Of a DNA stretch of 64,000 bases, positions 10,266 to 19,368 are shown piece by piece. The position numbers and the translations under genes are program-made. The stretch's first letter is position 1. Each line of letters opens with the position of its first letter. The notes under the pieces were generated by a model. It saw only the letters and a program-made list of their open reading frames with translations. It made no database searches and was not told where the DNA came from. Where the stretch lies: positions 62,001 through 126,000 of the forward strand of contig NZ_JBHSHY010000005.1 in assembly GCF_042653205.1 (NCBI RefSeq), in the 5' to 3' direction. Source of the stretch: Paenibacillus_Z sp042653205 (GTDB taxonomy: Bacteria > Bacillota > Bacilli > Paenibacillales > Paenibacillaceae).

Positions 10266-11645
10266 ATGCACATTATCGTTGTCGGACTGAATTATCGGAC
10301 GGCTCCAGTTGAGGTAAGGGAACGGTTTACGTTCGCGGAACGGGATTTGCCCGAAGCCTTGAAGCAGCTGCAGCAGACCAAGAGCATCATGGAATGTGTC
10401 ATCGTCGCGACCTGTAACCGTACGGAATTATACGCCGTCGTAGATCGTCCGCATCTGTGCGGCCACTATATTCGCACTTTTATGGAGAAATGGTTCGGCA
10501 CGCCGAGGCAGCAGTTTACCTCGGATTTATATATGTACGAAGACGAACGTGCGATCGAGCATCTGTTCCGCGTGACCAGCGGATTGGATTCCATGGTTAT
10601 CGGCGAGACCCAGATCCTCGGGCAAGTGAAGAGCGCGTTCCTGCTCGCGCAGGAACAGAAGACGACGGGAACCCTGTTCAATTCTCTCTTCAAGCAGGCG
10701 GTGACGCTGGCGAAGAAAGCTCACTCCGACACGGCAATCGGCGAGGCAGCCGTCTCGGTCAGCTACGCGGCGGTCGAGCTCGGCAAGCGGATCTTCGGGC
10801 AGTTCGGGGGCAAGACGGTCATGATCGTCGGCGCGGGCAAGATGAGCGAGCTGACGGCCAAGCATCTGTACGCCAGCGGCGCGCAGCGCGTGTTCGTCGT
10901 GAACCGGACGTACGACCGCGCGGTACAGCTCGCGGACAAGTTCAACGGCACACCGCTTAACATGCAGGATGCCGTCGCGCGTCTGCACGAGGCGGACATC
11001 ATCATCAGCTCCACGGGTTCCGAAGGCTTCGTGCTGAAGCGCGAGCAGGTCGAAGCAGCGATGCGCAGACGGAAATCGCGTCCGCTGTTCATGATCGACA
11101 TCGCGGTTCCGCGGGACCTTGATCCCGCTATCGCCGCCGTCGAGAACGTCTTCCTGTACGACATCGACGACCTGGAAGGCATCGTCGAGAGCAATCTGGA
11201 ACAGCGCCGTCAGGAAGCCGCCAAGATCGAAACGCTGATCGCGGCCGAGCTCGACGCGTATCGTCAATGGTACAAGACGCTCGGCGTCGCGCCGCTCATT
11301 CAGGCGCTGCAGACGAAGGCGTCGGCGATCCACGCCGAAACGATGGACAGCCTCGCGAACAAGCTGCCGGATCTCGGCGACCGTGAGCTCAAGATCATTC
11401 ATAAATTGACGAAAAGCATCGTGAACCAAATGATGCACGATCCGATTCTGCGCATCAAGGAAATGGCCGGCGAGAAGCAGGCCGATCAAGCGATGGACAT
11501 GTTCGTCAAATTGTTCGCGCTCGAGGAGGAAATCGAGCGGGCCGAGCGCAAAGGCGAGACCGCGAAATCGTCCGTCCGGGCGGAAGCGGCGCAAGCCAAA
11601 GAATCCATGGCCAAGCTGGGCACGGGTCCGGTACCGGCATTTTGA
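10266..11645 (+). CDS. hemA: Glutamyl-tRNA reductase
   Basis: First enzyme of the C5 haem pathway, reducing glutamyl-tRNA to glutamate-1-semialdehyde with NADPH. The 459 residues include the N-terminal catalytic domain with nucleophile Cys50 (ATCNRTE), the NADPH-binding domain (VMIVGAGKMSELTAKHL) and the C-terminal dimerisation helices, ending in a charged, Ala-rich tail. The start MHIIVVGLNYRTAPVEVRE is typical. GCAGGTG lies 8 nt upstream. It is the first gene of an operon that runs to hemL. Confidence 0.97.
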   Translation: MHIIVVGLNYRTAPVEVRERFTFAERDLPEALKQLQQTKSIMECVIVATCNRTELYAVVDRPHLCGHYIRTFMEKWFGTPRQQFTSDLYMYEDERAIEHLFRVTSGLDSMVIGETQILGQVKSAFLLAQEQKTTGTLFNSLFKQAVTLAKKAHSDTAIGEAAVSVSYAAVELGKRIFGQFGGKTVMIVGAGKMSELTAKHLYASGAQRVFVVNRTYDRAVQLADKFNGTPLNMQDAVARLHEADIIISSTGSEGFVLKREQVEAAMRRRKSRPLFMIDIAVPRDLDPAIAAVENVFLYDIDDLEGIVESNLEQRRQEAAKIETLIAAELDAYRQWYKTLGVAPLIQALQTKASAIHAETMDSLANKLPDLGDRELKIIHKLTKSIVNQMMHDPILRIKEMAGEKQADQAMDMFVKLFALEEEIERAERKGETAKSSVRAEAAQAKESMAKLGTGPVPAF

Positions 11646-11678
11646 CCTCGTTCAGCCTGGCGGTTTGCGGAGGCGGCT

Positions 11679-12497
11679 ATGGTTACACATAATTGGTTCT
11701 ATGATGGTATACTTTATGTTTACGCCCTGAGCCTCCTGTTTTACTTCTCGGATTTCGTCGATCGAAACCGGCAAGCGAAACAAGTGGGAACAGGGCTGCT
11801 TATTTTCGTCTGGGTGCTCCAGACGGGGTTTCTCGTCTATCGGATCATCTCCCATCTGGATATGACGCTCATGACGCTATTCGAATATTTGCTCGTCTTT
11901 TCATGGCTGCTCGTCACGGTATCGCTCGCGATGAGCCGGTTTTTCCGAATGGAATTCATCGTCTTCTTCGTCAACGTCATCGGGTTCGCGGTTCTTACAC
12001 TGAATTTGTTCCGAATCGGGGCGGGGACATCGCTGGCGCGGTGGGAACTGGCCAACGACATGCTGATCGTGCACATCGCGCTGATGATTCTCGCGTATAC
12101 CGCCTTCACGGTCAGCGGGATCTTCTCCGGCATGTATCTGTTCCTGTTCGCACGGTTGAAAGGCAAGCAGTGGACCAAGCGGATGCAGCGCCTGCCCAGC
12201 CTGGACGTGGCGGACCGATTCATGTTCCGCGTATCCTTGATCGGCACGCCGCTCCTGATGCTGTCGCTCGCGATCGCGGTGACGTCCATCCTGGTCGAAG
12301 GCCGATACGGGCTGCTGCTGGATTGGAAGGTGTTGACGTCTTTCATCGCGCTCGGCCTTTATATCTGGAACGTGATGAAGCATCAATGGTTTGACGGAAC
12401 GGGCTGGAAGTTCGCGCGGTTCAATTTGATCAGCTACGCCGTGCTGCTGTTGAATGTCTTCATGAATCAGGCGTCGAATTTTCACGGCTGGTCGTGA
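11679..12497 (+). CDS. hemX: HemX, CcsA-family membrane protein of the haem operon
   Basis: This 272-residue protein has about eight hydrophobic helices spread over its whole length and belongs to the cytochrome c assembly (CcsA) superfamily. In B. subtilis HemX lowers the cellular level of HemA, and the gene lies between hemA and hemC as here. GGAGGC (11668-11673) sits just before the ATG. It follows hemA by 33 nt. Function is taken from the family and position; no haem-binding WWD motif is present, which fits HemX rather than CcsA. Confidence 0.88.
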   Translation: MVTHNWFYDGILYVYALSLLFYFSDFVDRNRQAKQVGTGLLIFVWVLQTGFLVYRIISHLDMTLMTLFEYLLVFSWLLVTVSLAMSRFFRMEFIVFFVNVIGFAVLTLNLFRIGAGTSLARWELANDMLIVHIALMILAYTAFTVSGIFSGMYLFLFARLKGKQWTKRMQRLPSLDVADRFMFRVSLIGTPLLMLSLAIAVTSILVEGRYGLLLDWKVLTSFIALGLYIWNVMKHQWFDGTGWKFARFNLISYAVLLLNVFMNQASNFHGWS

Positions 12498-12534
12498 TTC
12501 GGCCGCGGCGGCGATATGATGGGGGGAGCCGGCG

Positions 12535-13239
12535 ATGGCGGCGTACTATCCGATGATGGTGGATCTCACGGGCCGGCGATGCGTCGTGATCGGCGGCGGT
12601 CCCGTGGCCGAACGGAAAACGCTCGGTCTGCTGGAAGGCGGCGCCGGCGAGCTGATCGTGGTGGCCCCCCGGGTGACGGCCAAGCTCGCGGAGCTGGCTG
12701 TATCCGGGTCTATTGCGCTGGAACGAAGGGAATATATGGAGAGTGACGCGGCCGGCGCGTTTTTGCTCTTCGCGGCCACCGGCGATCGGCGGCTGAACGG
12801 CCGGATCGCGGCCGACGCGACGCGCTTCGGCGCGCTCGTCAATACGGCGGATGCCGGCGGCGAAGGCGACTTCGCGACGCCTGCCGTCGTCCGGCGGGGG
12901 GGGCTGGCGATCGCCCTGACGACGGGCGGCGCGAGCCCCGCGCTTGCGGCGCTGCTGAAGCGCCGGCTTGCCGGGCAGTTCGGGCCGGCGTACGAAGCGT
13001 GCGTCGGCCGCTTGCGCTTGCTGCGCGAGCTGGCGCTGGCCGACATCGCGGACGCGGCGCTTCGGACGGCCGTTCTAGGGCTTGCGGCGGAGGAAGCGAT
13101 GCGCGAGGCGGAACGCCTTTCCGCGCCTCGGGAAGGAAAGGACTTCGCTGCACTCGGGACAATCGAAGCGATCGAATCTATGGAATCAATCGAACAATGG
13201 ATGAGCAGGCTGCGGGATGCGGCCGAGAGGGGACGGTAG
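12535..13239 (+). CDS. sirC: Precorrin-2 dehydrogenase (sirohaem synthase N-terminal type)
   Basis: This 234-residue NAD-dependent enzyme oxidises precorrin-2 to sirohydrochlorin on the way to sirohaem. The N-terminal Rossmann fold shows VVIGGGPVAERK, followed by VNTAD and FATPAVVRRGGLAIALTTGGASPAL, which is typical of the Met8/CysG N-terminal family. A helical C-terminal dimerisation region ends in an unconserved tail. There is no CbiX/SirB-type chelatase fused to it. It sits between hemX and hemC, and the adjacent cobA-hemD fusion supplies its substrate, so both branches from uroporphyrinogen III are encoded in one operon. The stop codon is 3 nt from the hemC start. Confidence 0.88.
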   Translation: MAAYYPMMVDLTGRRCVVIGGGPVAERKTLGLLEGGAGELIVVAPRVTAKLAELAVSGSIALERREYMESDAAGAFLLFAATGDRRLNGRIAADATRFGALVNTADAGGEGDFATPAVVRRGGLAIALTTGGASPALAALLKRRLAGQFGPAYEACVGRLRLLRELALADIADAALRTAVLGLAAEEAMREAERLSAPREGKDFAALGTIEAIESMESIEQWMSRLRDAAERGR

Positions 13240-13242
13240 GAC

Positions 13243-14208
13243 ATGGCATATATCGTAGACGGACGCCGAGTGATCGTCGTCGGCACGCGGCAGAGCGCGC
13301 TCGCGCTGACCCAGACGGGGCAAGTCATCGACCAATTGAAAGCGTTGTGCGCGGAGCATGGGCTGCCGTATGCGTTCGAAATCCGCAAAATCGTCACTAA
13401 GGGCGACCGGATTCTCGACGTGACGCTGTCCAAGGTGGGCGGCAAAGGGCTGTTCGTCAAGGAGATCGAGCAGGCGCTGTTCGACGGCGAGATCGACTTG
13501 GCCGTACATAGCATGAAGGACATGCCGTACGAGCTGCCCGAAGGCTTGATCAACGGCGCCGTGCCGAAGCGCGTCGATCCGCGCGACTGCCTCATTGCGA
13601 GCGGCGGCGCGTCGTTCGAGGAACTGCCGGCGGGCGCGAAGGTCGGCACGAGCAGCCTTCGGCGCTCCAGCCAGCTCCTGCACGCGCGGCCGGATCTAGT
13701 GATCGAGTCCATCCGGGGCAATATCGATTCCCGCATCAAGAAGCTCGAGACGGAAGGCTTCGACGCCATCGTGCTGGCGGCGGCCGGCTTGCAGCGGATG
13801 GGCTGGGAAGGCAAGATCTCGTCCTTCCTGTCCGAGGAGCTGTGCGTGCCGGCCGTCGGCCAAGGCGCGCTCGGCATCGAGTGCCGCGAAGACGACGCCG
13901 ACGTACGCGGGCTGCTGGCGCTGTTGAATGATGAAGAGACGGCCATGACGGTCGCCGCGGAGCGGAGCTTCCTCGGCGAGCTGAACGGCGGCTGTCAAAT
14001 ACCGATCGGCGCGCATGCGCGCGTGGTGAAGCCGGGCGGCGAAGGCGCGCCCGTACTGGAGCTGACGGGCATCGTCGGTTCGCCGGACGGCAGCGTGCTG
14101 CTGAAGGAGACGGTTCGCGGGGAAGATCCGGCCGCGCTCGGCGCCGAAGCCGCGAATCGATTGAAAGCCAAAGGAGCGGACCGCATACTGGCGGATGTGA
14201 GGGGATGA
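13243..14208 (+). CDS. hemC: Porphobilinogen deaminase (hydroxymethylbilane synthase)
   Basis: This 321-residue enzyme condenses four porphobilinogens to hydroxymethylbilane. Asp85 (GEIDLAVHSMKD) is the catalytic acid. Cys251 (LNGGCQIP) carries the dipyrromethane cofactor. The Arg-rich motif GTSSLRR is present. The start has GAGAGGGGACGG upstream. Its TGA overlaps the next ATG (ATGA), indicating translational coupling with the cobA-hemD fusion. Confidence 0.97.
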   Translation: MAYIVDGRRVIVVGTRQSALALTQTGQVIDQLKALCAEHGLPYAFEIRKIVTKGDRILDVTLSKVGGKGLFVKEIEQALFDGEIDLAVHSMKDMPYELPEGLINGAVPKRVDPRDCLIASGGASFEELPAGAKVGTSSLRRSSQLLHARPDLVIESIRGNIDSRIKKLETEGFDAIVLAAAGLQRMGWEGKISSFLSEELCVPAVGQGALGIECREDDADVRGLLALLNDEETAMTVAAERSFLGELNGGCQIPIGAHARVVKPGGEGAPVLELTGIVGSPDGSVLLKETVRGEDPAALGAEAANRLKAKGADRILADVRG

Positions 14209-15776
14209 TCGATTTGCTGACGGGGAAGAGCAAAGGAAAGGTCTACCTGGTGGGAGCGGGTCCCGGCGACCCGAAGCTGATTACGGTTCGCGGCTTGGAA
14301 TGCATCCGGTCGTGCGACGTGATCGTGTATGACCGGCTCGCGAGTCCGCGGCTGCTTCGCCATCTGAAGCCGGGAGCCGAGAAGGTTTATGTGGGCAAGC
14401 TGCCCGACCGCCATACGATGAAGCAGGAGGACATCAACCGGCTGCTCGTCGATCTGGCCTTGGAGGGCAAAGTCGTCACCCGCCTGAAGGGCGGCGACCC
14501 GACGATCTTCGGGCGCGTCGGCGAGGAAGCGGAGCTGCTTCGGCAGTACGACGTCGAGTTCGAGATCGTACCGGGCATTACGTCCGCGATCGCCGTGCCC
14601 GCGTATGCGGGCATTCCGGTGACGCACCGCGACTTGGCCTCGTCCGTGTCGATCGTGACGGGTCATGAAAGCCCGGACAAGCTCGACCATTCCATCCATT
14701 GGGACAAGGTGACGCACGCCACGGGCACGCTCGTCTTCCTGATGGGCGTAGCCAAGGTCGGGTATATCGCCGAGCAGCTGATGAACCACGGCAAGCCGGC
14801 CGATACGCCGGTCGCGCTCGTCCGCTGGGGCACGCGCGTCGAACAGCGGACCGTGACCGGGACGCTCGAGACGATCGAGGCGGTCGTGAAGGCGGCGGAT
14901 TTCAAGCCGCCGGCGGTCATCGTCGTCGGCGACGTCGTGCTGCAGCGCGAGAAGCTGAATTGGTACGAGCGCAAGCCGCTGTTCGGAACGCGCGTGCTCG
15001 TGACGCGGGCGCGTGCGCAGAGCAGCGAGCTGAGCGAGCGGATCGAGGAGCTCGGAGGCGAACCGTGCGAATTTCCCGTCATCGAGACGAGACGGCCTTC
15101 GGAGCCTGAGACGATCGCCGCTGTCGAAGCGGCGCTCGGCGAAGCCGAGCAGTATGACTGGCTGATGTTCACGAGCGTGAACGGCGTCGATTATTTCTTC
15201 GACTGGCTGAAGTCCTTGCGCATCGACGTCAGGCGGTTTCATCGGGCGCGCGTCGCGGCGGTGGGGCCGAAGACGGCGGAGGCGCTCGAGCGGCGCGGCC
15301 TGCTCGTCGACGCGCTGCCGGTGAAGTTTCAGGCGGACGATCTGCTCGCCAGCCTGGAGGACCGGCTGCGGCCGGGACAGCGCGTGCTGCTCCCGCGCGG
15401 CGACCTGGCGCGCGAAGTGCTGCCCCGCGAGCTGAAAGCCAAGGGCCTGCTCCCCGTCGAGATCGACGTCTACGAGACGATTCTCGCGCAGGACCAGGAC
15501 GAGGAAGTGCTCGAGTACCTGCGAAGCGGCGAGGTGCACGTCGTTACGTTCGCCAGCTCCTCGACGGTGACGAATCTGCTCGAGGTGCTGCGGCGGATGG
15601 GCGTCGAACGGCCGCTCGAGCTGCTTAACGGCGTCGATATCGCCTGCATCGGCCCTGTCACGGCCAAGACCGCGGCCGAAGCCGGCTTAACCGTTACGAT
15701 ACAACCCGAAGACGCGACGATCGACGGGCTCATCGCGGCCATCGCGGAGTCCCGGATCGCTCGCGCTAAGATATAG
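14205..15776 (+). CDS. cobA-hemD: Fusion of uroporphyrinogen-III C-methyltransferase (CobA) and uroporphyrinogen-III synthase (HemD)
   Basis: One 523-residue chain joins two enzymes. Residues about 10-255 are a SAM-dependent methyltransferase of the CobA/SUMT type (VYLVGAGPGDPKLIT, YDRLAS, LKGGDPTIFGRVGEE, PGITSAIA). Residues about 260-515 are uroporphyrinogen-III synthase, beginning PLFGTRVLVTRARAQSSEL and containing FTSVNGVDYFF. HemD cyclises hydroxymethylbilane; CobA then methylates the product to precorrin-2, the substrate of the SirC encoded two genes upstream. Such fusions occur in clostridia and Paenibacillaceae, whereas B. subtilis has a stand-alone hemD. It overlaps hemC by 4 nt. Confidence 0.95.
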   Translation: MIDLLTGKSKGKVYLVGAGPGDPKLITVRGLECIRSCDVIVYDRLASPRLLRHLKPGAEKVYVGKLPDRHTMKQEDINRLLVDLALEGKVVTRLKGGDPTIFGRVGEEAELLRQYDVEFEIVPGITSAIAVPAYAGIPVTHRDLASSVSIVTGHESPDKLDHSIHWDKVTHATGTLVFLMGVAKVGYIAEQLMNHGKPADTPVALVRWGTRVEQRTVTGTLETIEAVVKAADFKPPAVIVVGDVVLQREKLNWYERKPLFGTRVLVTRARAQSSELSERIEELGGEPCEFPVIETRRPSEPETIAAVEAALGEAEQYDWLMFTSVNGVDYFFDWLKSLRIDVRRFHRARVAAVGPKTAEALERRGLLVDALPVKFQADDLLASLEDRLRPGQRVLLPRGDLAREVLPRELKAKGLLPVEIDVYETILAQDQDEEVLEYLRSGEVHVVTFASSSTVTNLLEVLRRMGVERPLELLNGVDIACIGPVTAKTAAEAGLTVTIQPEDATIDGLIAAIAESRIARAKI

Positions 15777-15790
15777 GAGGCATTTGACCC

Positions 15791-16786
15791 ATGGCATTTC
15801 CAATTACCAGACATCGCCGGCTGCGCAGAACCGCGGCCATGAGAAGCCTCGTCCGCGAAACGCATCTGAACGTCGACGATTTCATCTATCCGCTCTTCGT
15901 GTCCCATGGCGAGAATGTGAAAGTCGAAATCTCGTCGATGCCCGGCGTCTATCAGCTCTCGATCGATCTGCTGAAGCCCGAGATCGACGCCGTCGTCGCT
16001 TCCGGCATTAAAGCGGTGCTGCTGTTCGGCTTGCCGGCCACCAAGGACGCGATCGGAACGTCGGCGTTCGAAGACGACGGCATCGTGCAGCAGGCGACGC
16101 GCGCGATCAAAGAATGGGCTCCGAACCTGCTCGTCGTCGCGGATACGTGCTTGTGCGAATTCACGGATCACGGCCACTGCGGCATGATCCATCACGATCC
16201 CCGCACCGGCAACGCCGAGGTGGACAACGACGCTTCGCTCGAGCTGCTCGTTCGGACGGCGGTCTCGCAAGCGAAGGCTGGCGCGGACATCATCGCGCCG
16301 TCGAACATGATGGACGGCTTCGTCGGAGCGATCCGCGAAGGACTGGACGCGGCGGGCTTTGAGATGGTGCCGATCATGTCCTACTCCGTGAAGTACGCGT
16401 CGGCATTCTACGGGCCCTTCCGCGAAGCCGCGCAATCCGCGCCGCAGTTTGGCGACCGCAAGTCGTACCAGATGGATCCGGCGAACGTCCGCGAGGCGCT
16501 GCGCGAAGCGGAATCCGATGTCCTCGAAGGCGCGGACATGCTGATGGTCAAGCCGGCGCTGGCGTATATGGACGTCATCCGCCTCATGAAGGAGCAGTAC
16601 GACCTGCCGCTGGTGGCGTACAACGTGAGCGCGGAGTATTCGATGGTCAAGGCGGCCGCGGCGAACGGCTGGATCGATGAGCGTGCGATCGTGCTGGAGA
16701 CGCTGACGGGCATGAAGCGCGCTGGCGCGGATCTGATCATCACCTATCACGCGCTGGACGCCGCGCGCTGGCTGCAAGGCGAATAA
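15791..16786 (+). CDS. hemB: Delta-aminolevulinic acid dehydratase (porphobilinogen synthase)
   Basis: This 331-residue enzyme condenses two aminolevulinates. It is the zinc-dependent type: Cys120, Cys122 and Cys130 in DTCLCEFTDHGHC form the metal site. The two Schiff-base lysines are Lys201 (SYSVKYASAFYGPF) and Lys254 (MVKPALAYMD). AGGAGG overlaps the stop codon of the preceding gene and is properly placed for the ATG at 15791. Confidence 0.97.
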   Translation: MAFPITRHRRLRRTAAMRSLVRETHLNVDDFIYPLFVSHGENVKVEISSMPGVYQLSIDLLKPEIDAVVASGIKAVLLFGLPATKDAIGTSAFEDDGIVQQATRAIKEWAPNLLVVADTCLCEFTDHGHCGMIHHDPRTGNAEVDNDASLELLVRTAVSQAKAGADIIAPSNMMDGFVGAIREGLDAAGFEMVPIMSYSVKYASAFYGPFREAAQSAPQFGDRKSYQMDPANVREALREAESDVLEGADMLMVKPALAYMDVIRLMKEQYDLPLVAYNVSAEYSMVKAAAANGWIDERAIVLETLTGMKRAGADLIITYHALDAARWLQGE

Positions 16787-16850
16787 GCCGGTCAAGCGGC
16801 TGGACGGCCGCCCGGCAGACGACAATTATCGAGACAGGCAGGTGTCAACC

Positions 16851-18152
16851 ATGTTGGAAAAAAACCGCAAACGGTCCGACGACCGGTCCAAGGCGGCGTT
16901 CGCGCAGGCAAAGACGGTCATTCCCGGCGGCGTCAACTCCCCGGTCCGCGCGTTCAAGTCGGTCGGCCTCACCCCCGTCTACATGGAGCGCGGGGAAGGG
17001 TACCGCGTCTTCGACATCGACGGAAACAGCTATATCGACTACGTGGCGTCGTGGGGGCCGCTCATTATGGGGCATGCCCACCCGGCGGTCGTCGAAGCGG
17101 TGAAGACGACGGCGGAGAAAGGGACGAGCTTCGGCGCGCCGACGGAATTGGAGACGCGCATGGCGGAGCTCGTCTGCGAGCGCGTGCCGTCCGTCGAAGT
17201 GGTGCGGATGGTCAACTCCGGCACGGAAGCGACCATGAGCGCGCTGCGGCTGGCGCGCGGCTATACGAAACGCAGCAAAATTTTGAAATTCGAAGGTTCG
17301 TACCACGGCCATGCCGACAGCCTGCTGATCAAGGCCGGCTCCGGCGTCGCGACGCTGGGGCTGCCGGACAGCCCGGGCGTCCCGGAGAGCGTCGCCTCCC
17401 ACACGGTCACGGTGCCGTATAACGACCTGGAATCCGTCAAGTACGCGTTCGAACGGTTCGGCGAGGAGATCGCCTGCGTCATCGTCGAGCCTGTCGCCGG
17501 GAACATGGGCGTCGTGCCGCCGCTGCCCGGCTTCCTGGAGGGGCTGCGCGAAGTCACGACGCAATACGGCAGCCTGCTCATCTTCGACGAAGTCATGACC
17601 GGCTTCCGTGTGCATTATCATTGCGCGCAGGGCTTGTACGGCATTACGCCGGACCTGACCTGCCTCGGCAAAGTCATCGGCGGCGGCCTGCCCGTCGGCG
17701 CGTACGGCGGCAAGCGCGAAATCATGGAAATGATGGCGCCGAGCGGTCCGATCTACCAGGCGGGCACGCTGTCCGGCAACCCGCTCGCGATGGCGGCCGG
17801 CTACACGACGCTCAGCCTGTTGACGCCGGAGACGTACGAACGGCTGGAGCGGATGTCCGTCCGCCTGCAGCTCGGCTTCGAGGCGAACGCCGAGCGCCAT
17901 GGCATCGCGAGCACGATCAACCGCGTCGGCTCGATGGTCTGCCCGTTCTTCACGGAGACGCACGTCATCAACTACGAGACGGCCAAAACCGCCGATTTGG
18001 AACGGTTCAAGGCTTATTTCGGCGCCATGCTCGACCTGGGCGTGAGTGTCGCGCCGTCGCAATTCGAAGGCATGTTCGTCTCGGGCGTGCACGACGAAGC
18101 GGCGATCGACGCGACGATCGAGGCGCACGACGAGGCGCTTCGCAGGCTGTAG
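16851..18152 (+). CDS. hemL: Glutamate-1-semialdehyde 2,1-aminomutase
   Basis: PLP enzyme of 433 residues that converts glutamate-1-semialdehyde to 5-aminolevulinate. It shows IPGGVNSPVRAF, NSGTEATMSALRLAR, IFDEVMTGFR and the PLP lysine Lys274 (TCLGKVIGGG), followed by YQAGTLSGNPLAMAAG. The ATG at 16851 is preferred over the in-frame GTG at 16842, because AGGTG (16840-16844) then serves as Shine-Dalgarno. It closes the haem operon. No strong terminator separates it from the following pseudouridine synthase. Confidence 0.96.
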   Translation: MLEKNRKRSDDRSKAAFAQAKTVIPGGVNSPVRAFKSVGLTPVYMERGEGYRVFDIDGNSYIDYVASWGPLIMGHAHPAVVEAVKTTAEKGTSFGAPTELETRMAELVCERVPSVEVVRMVNSGTEATMSALRLARGYTKRSKILKFEGSYHGHADSLLIKAGSGVATLGLPDSPGVPESVASHTVTVPYNDLESVKYAFERFGEEIACVIVEPVAGNMGVVPPLPGFLEGLREVTTQYGSLLIFDEVMTGFRVHYHCAQGLYGITPDLTCLGKVIGGGLPVGAYGGKREIMEMMAPSGPIYQAGTLSGNPLAMAAGYTTLSLLTPETYERLERMSVRLQLGFEANAERHGIASTINRVGSMVCPFFTETHVINYETAKTADLERFKAYFGAMLDLGVSVAPSQFEGMFVSGVHDEAAIDATIEAHDEALRRL

Positions 18153-18219
18153 CGCTTCGCGCATCCGACCGAAGAATAGCTCAACCGAACATTTAACGGG
18201 AGAAGGAGCGTGACCGAAC

Positions 18220-19215
18220 TTGGATCACCCCGCACTGCCTTACGAACGGAACGGAGAATGGCTGGCGCTGTCCGCGGCGCGGCTCTTCGCGTTCGCGCAA
18301 GCCGCAGGCGGCGCCATTTCCCCGATCGAAGCCGGGAGCCATCCGCATCATGTGCGGCAATGGCTGCTGGCTCTTGGTTTATTTCCGGAGAAATGGCTCG
18401 GCCGTTTGTTCTCGACCGGCGGCATCCGCATGGACGGCGACCACATCCTGCTGCGGACGTTCGTGCCTGGCGACCCGGCGCGGGACGCGGCGTACCGCTT
18501 GGCGCAGACGGCGCCGGCAGATGCCGCGGCACCGGGACGGCCGGACTCGGAGGCGGCTCACGTGCTATACGCCGACGACTGGTGCCTCGTCATGGACAAG
18601 CCGGCCGGCATGCCGGTGCACGCGTCCGCGCCGGGCCAGCGGGGCACGCTCGACGAGGCGGCCGTCCGCGCGGGCTCGGCGCTCGGCGAGCTTCAGCCGG
18701 CGAAGCACATTCACCGGCTGGACGACGACACGGCCGGGCCGGTGCTGTACGCGCGCAACGAGCTGGCGCAGCTTCGGCTGGACGCGGCGATGCGCGGCAA
18801 GGCGATCGGCCGGCAATACGCCGCGCTCGTACACGGCGTACCGAAGCGCAAGCGCGGCACCGTGGACGCGCCGATCGGCAAGGACCGCCACCATCCGTCC
18901 AGGCGGCGCGTCGCGCCCGGCGGCGACCCGGCGGTCACGCATTACGAGACGCTGGAGGTCTACAAGGACGCCGCGCTCCTCCGGCTATGGCTGGAGACGG
19001 GCCGCACGCATCAAATCCGCGTCCATATGAGCCATCTCGGCCACCCGCTCGTCGGCGACGCGCTATACGACGGACGCGACGTCAAGCTGCGGCATCAGGC
19101 GCTGCGCGGCGAACGGCTGAGCTTCGCGCATCCGTGGAGCGGCAAAGCCGTCACGCTGGCTTCGCCGGAGCCGCCGTGGTTCGCCGAGGCGCGCCGCCGT
19201 TTGGCTGCTACGTGA
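18220..19215 (+). CDS. RluA-family RNA pseudouridine synthase
   Basis: The 331 residues contain the RluA catalytic motif HRLDDDTAGP (canonical HRLDxxTSG, with Ala for Ser) carrying the catalytic Asp. VMDKPAGMPVHAS precedes it and RTHQIRVHMSHLGHPLVGDALYDG follows as separate conserved blocks. The N-terminal 100 residues look like a divergent S4-type RNA-binding region (VRQWLLALGLFPEKWLGRL). The target uridine in rRNA or tRNA cannot be told. The start is TTG at 18220; AGAAGGAG (18201-18208) is 11 nt away, and a nearer GTG at 18210 is in another frame. It lies 67 nt after hemL and could be read from the haem promoter. Confidence 0.88.
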   Translation: MDHPALPYERNGEWLALSAARLFAFAQAAGGAISPIEAGSHPHHVRQWLLALGLFPEKWLGRLFSTGGIRMDGDHILLRTFVPGDPARDAAYRLAQTAPADAAAPGRPDSEAAHVLYADDWCLVMDKPAGMPVHASAPGQRGTLDEAAVRAGSALGELQPAKHIHRLDDDTAGPVLYARNELAQLRLDAAMRGKAIGRQYAALVHGVPKRKRGTVDAPIGKDRHHPSRRRVAPGGDPAVTHYETLEVYKDAALLRLWLETGRTHQIRVHMSHLGHPLVGDALYDGRDVKLRHQALRGERLSFAHPWSGKAVTLASPEPPWFAEARRRLAAT

Positions 19216-19223
19216 AAATCATA

Positions 19224-19253
19224 GTCATGCCTGCCCACCTCCGGCCATATAGA
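19224..19253 (+). promoter_or_regulatory. Candidate sigma-E promoter of spoVID
   Basis: GTCATGCC (19224-19231), a 14-nt spacer and CATATAGA (19246-19253) resemble the sigma-E consensus as I recall it (GTCATATT, N14, CATACANT). The last -10 position does not match. spoVID is a sigma-E gene in B. subtilis. The leader would be about 110 nt. It contains a hairpin (TAGGC/GCCTA around TTTCT/AGAAA, 19301-19335) before the ribosome binding site. Confidence 0.45.
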
Positions 19254-19368
19254 TAAATAGGCAAGAACCATTCGAAATATAAGCAAAGCGTAAGGAAACT
19301 TAGGCTTTCTTGTATTTGCAGAAAGCTGCAGCCTAGCTTGCGTAGGAGGGGAAAGGAGGACGACTAGC

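Noticed and set aside
12546..13946. Ser-rich minus-strand frame opposite sirC and hemC
   Set aside because: Antisense shadow of GC-rich genes; composition is biased and no motif is recognisable.
18210..19256. GTG-initiated frame overlapping the pseudouridine synthase
   Set aside because: It is Arg/Ala/Gly-rich without motifs, while the +1-shifted frame carries the clear RluA catalytic motif.
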